Positions 37,987-40,848 of a stretch of 40,848 bases of DNA are shown here, piece by piece; position 1 is the stretch's first letter; every line of letters begins with the position of its first letter. The notes below the pieces were generated by a model. The model ran no database searches. It worked only from the letters and a program-made list of their open reading frames with translations, and was not told where the DNA came from. Both the position numbers and the translations under genes were made by a program. The stretch spans positions 19,485 to 60,332 of the forward strand of contig NZ_LKBW01000101.1 of assembly GCF_002699855.1 (NCBI RefSeq), read 5' to 3'. Origin of the DNA: Pseudomonas amygdali. GTDB taxonomy: Bacteria > Pseudomonadota > Gammaproteobacteria > Pseudomonadales > Pseudomonadaceae.

Positions 37987-38880
37987 TCAGACATTGGCTT
38001 GCTTGACGACTTCCTGAGGGTCGGCGTGCACCAGCACTTCGGCCTTCGGGAATTGCTCGTGAATAGCATCGGCGACCTTGTCGCAGAGCGCAAGGGCGAC
38101 CGACAGGGTCAGTGTGCCCGGCAACTCCAGATGTAGCTGCACAAACCAGTGATTGCCGGATATCCGTGTACGCAGATCATGCGCCCCAAGCACGCCCGGC
38201 ACGTCGCACGCCAGCGCCAGCATGCGCGTGCTGACATCGGCGGGCAATTCTTCATCCATCAACACCGACACTGTCTCGCGGGCGATCTGCAAAGCGCTCC
38301 ACAAGATGTACAGCGCGATGCCCAGACCAAAATACGCGTCCAGCTGTTGCCAGCCGAAATAGGCAAGGGTCAGCGCCACCAGAATACTGGCGTTCAGCAG
38401 CAAGTCGGAACGGTAGTGCAGCGAGTCGGCACGGATGGCCGCCGAACCTGTCGCCTTGATCACCCGGTATTGCAAGGTGAGCAGTGCCAGCGTCAGGGCG
38501 ATGGAAATAACCATCACCACCATACCCAACAGCGGCGCGCCCAGCGGTTCCGGGTTCTGGATGCGTTCGACCGCCTGAACAGCGATCAGCACGCCACTGA
38601 CGGTGATGAACAGCGCCTGCGCCATACCCGACAGCGCTTCCGCCTTGCCATGACCATAGCGATGATCCTCATCGGCTGGGCGCAACGCGTAATGCACTGC
38701 CAGCAGATTGAGGAACGAGGCCGCGCCATCAAGCAACGAATCGGTAAGGCCGGCCAACAGGCTCACTGAACCACTGAGCCACCAGGCAACGCCCTTGGCC
38801 AGGATCAGCGTCACGGCAACCGCCAGCGAGGCCCGCGTCGCCAGACGCAGCAGTCGGGAATGTTCGGCAGTGGTGCTCAT
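37987..38880 (-). CDS. fieF: FieF-type cation-efflux (CDF) transporter
   Basis: CDF exporters swap cytoplasmic Zn2+ or Fe2+ for protons. The 297-residue protein has six predicted membrane helices and a cytoplasmic ferredoxin-like domain (about residues 210-290: VSTRMLALACDVPGVLGAH, NHWFVQLHLELPGTL). The transport-site residues match E. coli FieF with a shift of two: D47 and D51 in TM2 (LTDSLLDGAAS) and H155 and D159 in TM5 (SLHYRSDLLLN). The loop RYGHGKAEAL is also family-typical. It converges closely with the Gln-rich gene (stops 6 bases apart). Symbol by homology; metal preference not shown. Confidence 0.93.
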   Translation of the reverse strand: MSTTAEHSRLLRLATRASLAVAVTLILAKGVAWWLSGSVSLLAGLTDSLLDGAASFLNLLAVHYALRPADEDHRYGHGKAEALSGMAQALFITVSGVLIAVQAVERIQNPEPLGAPLLGMVVMVISIALTLALLTLQYRVIKATGSAAIRADSLHYRSDLLLNASILVALTLAYFGWQQLDAYFGLGIALYILWSALQIARETVSVLMDEELPADVSTRMLALACDVPGVLGAHDLRTRISGNHWFVQLHLELPGTLTLSVALALCDKVADAIHEQFPKAEVLVHADPQEVVKQANV

Positions 38881-38905
38881 GACGCTTCCTTGAACCGTAT
38901 CGATA

Positions 38906-39316
38906 TCAGGCTGCCGGGACCAGGCCCAAGGCTGCCAGTTGTTCCACGCTGCCTTTGTGCTGAATCAGGCGTGGGTCGTTCAGTGGCAGGGAACGGCCCA
39001 GCTCGGTTTCAATGATGGCTTGCAGCTTGGTGTTGTCGACGCTGCCGTCAGCCTTGATCGCCTTTTGCAGCTTCTGCGGATCGATCTCGCCGGGTGCGTA
39101 ATAGATCGCGCCCGTCGCGAAGTCCACTGCAAACGCAATCACCCCGGGAACGATATAGAACAGCAGCGCAAAAGCATCCAGCGCCGCAATGGCCGGGTCA
39201 ACCTTGCCATCAATCTGACCGCGACGGTCAGGATAGAAAATACTGCCGCAGGCAGAAATCTGAGTCAGCAACGTGGCGACCAGAACACCACCGATCAAGC
39301 GAGAAGGAATGCGCAT
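38906..39316 (-). CDS. Small conserved lipoprotein
   Basis: With ATG 39316 the product has 136 residues. A lipoprotein signal peptide ends LTQISAC, so C23 is lipidated and followed by GSIFYPDRRGQIDGKVDPA. The central part is hydrophobic and highly conserved in Pseudomonas (LDAFALLFYIVPGVIAFAVD, ATGAIYY), likely a membrane-inserting helix pair. The C-terminal 60 residues are polar and helical. Homologues are sometimes labelled polyribonucleotide nucleotidyltransferase; nothing in this sequence supports that. It lies 25 bases upstream of fieF on the same strand, so joint transcription is possible. Function unknown. Confidence 0.85.
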   Translation of the reverse strand: MRIPSRLIGGVLVATLLTQISACGSIFYPDRRGQIDGKVDPAIAALDAFALLFYIVPGVIAFAVDFATGAIYYAPGEIDPQKLQKAIKADGSVDNTKLQAIIETELGRSLPLNDPRLIQHKGSVEQLAALGLVPAA

Positions 39317-39429
39317 GGAAAGCTCCTGAGATGAAGAGGGCAACTATACAAGGCAATGGCTGCAAGGCTAAGACTATTGAGTGATGGCGTGGTTCTGCGG
39401 TTGATGAATGTTGATTTCGTGCTGCAGCT

Positions 39430-39540
39430 CTGCGTTACCACGCGTAGTAACGGTCATCATATTGGCTTGAGCCACGTTTCCCGGCGTCATGGGGACTTGT
39501 GTATGAATATGAGCTAGGTGGCATGGGAACGAGAGGTGTC
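39430..39540. repeat. Degraded pieces of the palindromic element
   Basis: GTTACCACGC near 39435 and GGGAACGAGAG near 39525-39537 match the right arm of the element at 13744-13847, but about 80 unrelated bases separate them. This looks like an old copy broken by insertion or decay, at the start of the lower-GC accessory segment. No gene is seen between 39317 and 39513. Confidence 0.35.
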
Positions 39541-39879
39541 CGGGAGAGCGCCTTTCGTCGTGCCAAGGCTCGGCATCCGCAAGCAACCCATACTGTATAA
39601 GGACGCAGGTTGCCGGGTTTTTATCTCAAATATTTTAACCGGTGTATCTTCGGTACGACCGTAAGTAGGCATTGAGCTAAACGTCATTTCCTCTAGCGTC
39701 TGGCAATTCCATACCTTCATTCTGGTCGCTTCGTACAGAATTCCCAGTGTCAGAGGCGTTTTGGCGCGCCTGTCTTTGGCTCGGAACAGCATAAAAATAT
39801 CTGTACCTTCCGGTTTGAAGTATCGACAGTGGTCGTAATCGCCCTGACCCACATTGAAGTGATCAAAGAAGTCCTCCAT
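39514..39879 (-). CDS. Hypothetical protein, 121 aa, accessory region
   Basis: I do not recognise the family. The protein starts MEDFFDHFNVGQGDYDHCRY and has a mixed composition with many aromatic residues up to about residue 95 (VKIFEIKTRQPASLYS). The last 25 residues (MGCLRMPSLGTTKGALPDTS) are encoded by DNA that overlaps the degraded repeat, so the C-terminus may have been altered by readthrough. There is no signal peptide or clear motif. The ribosome binding site is weak, and two in-frame TGA codons lie just upstream of the ATG. It lies 92 bases downstream of the Abi gene on the same strand, in DNA of lower GC than the core genes, suggesting transfer. It may be a partner of the Abi gene or an unrelated remnant. 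Confidence 0.5.
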   Translation of the reverse strand: MEDFFDHFNVGQGDYDHCRYFKPEGTDIFMLFRAKDRRAKTPLTLGILYEATRMKVWNCQTLEEMTFSSMPTYGRTEDTPVKIFEIKTRQPASLYSMGCLRMPSLGTTKGALPDTSRSHAT

Positions 39880-39971
39880 GAAATGTCATCATTCCGTTTG
39901 GTAACATCTACCAAGCGATTTTCCGATCAGCTGCTGGATAAGCACTTCTTGGAATGCCGCTTACACTCTGC

Positions 39972-40664
39972 TTATTCGTTGCTGCCGATAATGCTCTCAG
40001 CTTGACCTGGCTCCGGTGAGTCTCGCCACTTTATACAGTCGCCGAGTGTGGCAGGTACTCGATCGTGGATCTTTATCCATGCATGTAATCCAGGTTCGAT
40101 CCACTTGATGACTTCAGATACATCTCTATGCAGTTCATAGAGCGGTTGCCACAAAAGCGGCTCATGGTGGAAGCAACGGTTCCGCAGGTCACGTCCCTTG
40201 TTCAGGCGAGTGCGAATGTTGTCGGGTTGTCGCATGCTTTTAGGGCAGAAATAGAAAACCCGCACTAGCGGTTTTGACAGGTTGATGATGGTCGCCCGGT
40301 TGAATAGAGACGTCCAGAAGCCGAAGCTTAGCTCGGCTACGATGTTGTCTGGCGTAAGCTCAACCCTTCGATTACGAAGCTCATTCTTGGCCTCTGAAAT
40401 CTTGTCATAAAGTTTCTGGAAATTTGCATTGCCAGTACCATTCCATTCTTCGTACCAGTCATCCCGGCCGTACTCCAAGGCCATTTCTTTCTGAATTCCG
40501 TTACGCACAGCTACCTCAAGAACATGAAAAACTGAAACGAGAGACTCGGTAATTTTCATATTGTGGACGTAAGCCTCTGCGGCTCGGTCCTTGTCTCGGT
40601 TGCCGTTCAGGTAGCGGGACATCCTTGGCGTAGAAAGCTTCGCCTCCAGCGTTTGCCAAACCAT
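39972..40664 (-). CDS. Abi-family protein with HEPN RxxxxH motif
   Basis: The 230-residue protein resembles abortive-infection (Abi) family members. The N-terminus (LEAKLSTPRMSRYL) and HVLEVAVRNGIQKEM are typical of this group. R161-N-R-C-F-H166, followed by HE, is the R-x4-H signature of HEPN ribonucleases, which cut RNA in phage defence and toxin-antitoxin systems. GC content is lower than in the core genes (29 of 60 bases at 40201-40260). CAGGAG lies about 12 bases before ATG 40664. An IS3-family element begins 117 bases upstream. Function in defence is inferred from the family. Confidence 0.8.
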   Translation of the reverse strand: MVWQTLEAKLSTPRMSRYLNGNRDKDRAAEAYVHNMKITESLVSVFHVLEVAVRNGIQKEMALEYGRDDWYEEWNGTGNANFQKLYDKISEAKNELRNRRVELTPDNIVAELSFGFWTSLFNRATIINLSKPLVRVFYFCPKSMRQPDNIRTRLNKGRDLRNRCFHHEPLLWQPLYELHRDVSEVIKWIEPGLHAWIKIHDRVPATLGDCIKWRDSPEPGQAESIIGSNE

Positions 40665-40781
40665 AGCGACTCACTGCTCCTGAGTGTAATGATGGCCGGT
40701 ACGCATTCCTTGGGCCAAAACCGAAAGGGTACACGTCAAGGATTTCTCTTAGAAGCCCATAGCTGTATCTGGATGGCTTTA

Positions 40782-40848
40782 TGAACCGCCCCGGGTTTCT
40801 CGGAGACTCCAACCTTTGAGAGGATGGAGCGATGAAAAAACTACCGAA
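40782..40848 (+). mobile_element. Left end of an IS3-family insertion sequence (IS51-like), partial
   Basis: From 40782 the sequence TGAACCGCCCCGGGTTTCTC followed by GGAGACT matches the terminal inverted repeat type of IS51-like IS3 elements common in P. syringae. A transposase start follows 50 bases later. Only 67 bases are in the window, so the other end and any target duplication cannot be seen. Confidence 0.75.
40832..40848 (+). CDS. Transposase OrfA, N-terminal fragment (cut by window edge)
   Basis: ATG 40832 opens a frame reading MKKLP, after a purine-rich site (GAGAGGATGGAGCG). IS3-family OrfA proteins of this group often start with a similar basic sequence leading into a helix-turn-helix. 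Only five full codons are present, so the call rests mainly on the adjacent IS end. Confidence 0.6.

Noticed and set aside
40516..40812. 98-codon minus-strand frame extending upstream of the Abi gene into the IS end
   Set aside because: It overlaps the Abi gene in another frame and runs into the IS inverted repeat; composition is Arg/Pro/Ser-rich with no family resemblance.

Overview
This is a chromosomal window from a fluorescent pseudomonad, most likely of the Pseudomonas syringae group. Protein sequences and gene order match the Pseudomonas core block that runs from proA-nadD-rsfS-rlmH through the PBP2/RodA and lipoate genes, leuS, lnt, miaB, hemL, the thi genes and ladS to amn and fieF (PA4007 to about PA3962 in P. 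aeruginosa, from memory). GC-rich codon use, REP elements of the GTGGGAGCGAGCTTGCTCGCGA type and large palindromic GCTCCGCGT intergenic elements also fit. Genus confidence is high; species is inferred.

Layout. 1-470: two REP-containing tandem units, then a promoter. 475-11885 (+): proA, nadD, rsfS, rlmH, mrdA (PBP2), rodA, mltB/sltB1, rlpA, dacA, a DUF493 gene, lipB and lipA, closed by a clear terminator. 12006-18243 (-): a second MltB-type transglycosylase (SltB3), a small arfA (51 aa) with a hairpin inside its coding region, then holA, lptE and leuS. 18399-18463: a compact three-stem inverted-repeat structure. 18555-19761 (+): an unknown 109-aa protein and an ElyC/YdcF-like protein. 19810-25227 (-): lnt, corC, ybeY, phoH and miaB. 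25358-31922: a DUF1820 gene (+), a Sel1-repeat protein (-), hemL, thiE and thiD (-), then ladS (+), which lacks a receiver domain. 32048-35925 (+): an AidB-type acyl-CoA dehydrogenase, amn and an RluE-type pseudouridine synthase. 35938-36417 (-): an Lrp/AsnC regulator with repeated AATTGCGC boxes upstream. 36545-36731: a structured region ending in an orphan terminator. 36811-37980 (+): a secreted glutamine-rich repeat protein. 37987-39316 (-): a FieF-type metal exporter and a small lipoprotein. 39344-40848: a lower-GC accessory segment with an unknown 121-aa protein, an Abi-type protein with an RxxxxH HEPN motif, and the left end of an IS3-family element cut off by the window edge.

How it works together. 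Most of the window is housekeeping: cell elongation and peptidoglycan remodelling (PBP2, RodA, two lytic transglycosylases, RlpA, PBP5), envelope lipoprotein and LPS assembly (Lnt, LptE, ElyC), lipoate, thiamine and haem synthesis, ribosome and tRNA quality control (RsfS, RlmH, YbeY, MiaB, LeuS, ArfA) and DNA polymerase loading (HolA). No large novel multi-gene system is evident. The most interesting observations are the arfA internal hairpin, the structured region with an orphan terminator before the glutamine-rich protein gene, the structured element between leuS and the 109-aa gene, and the Abi/unknown gene pair beside the IS element.
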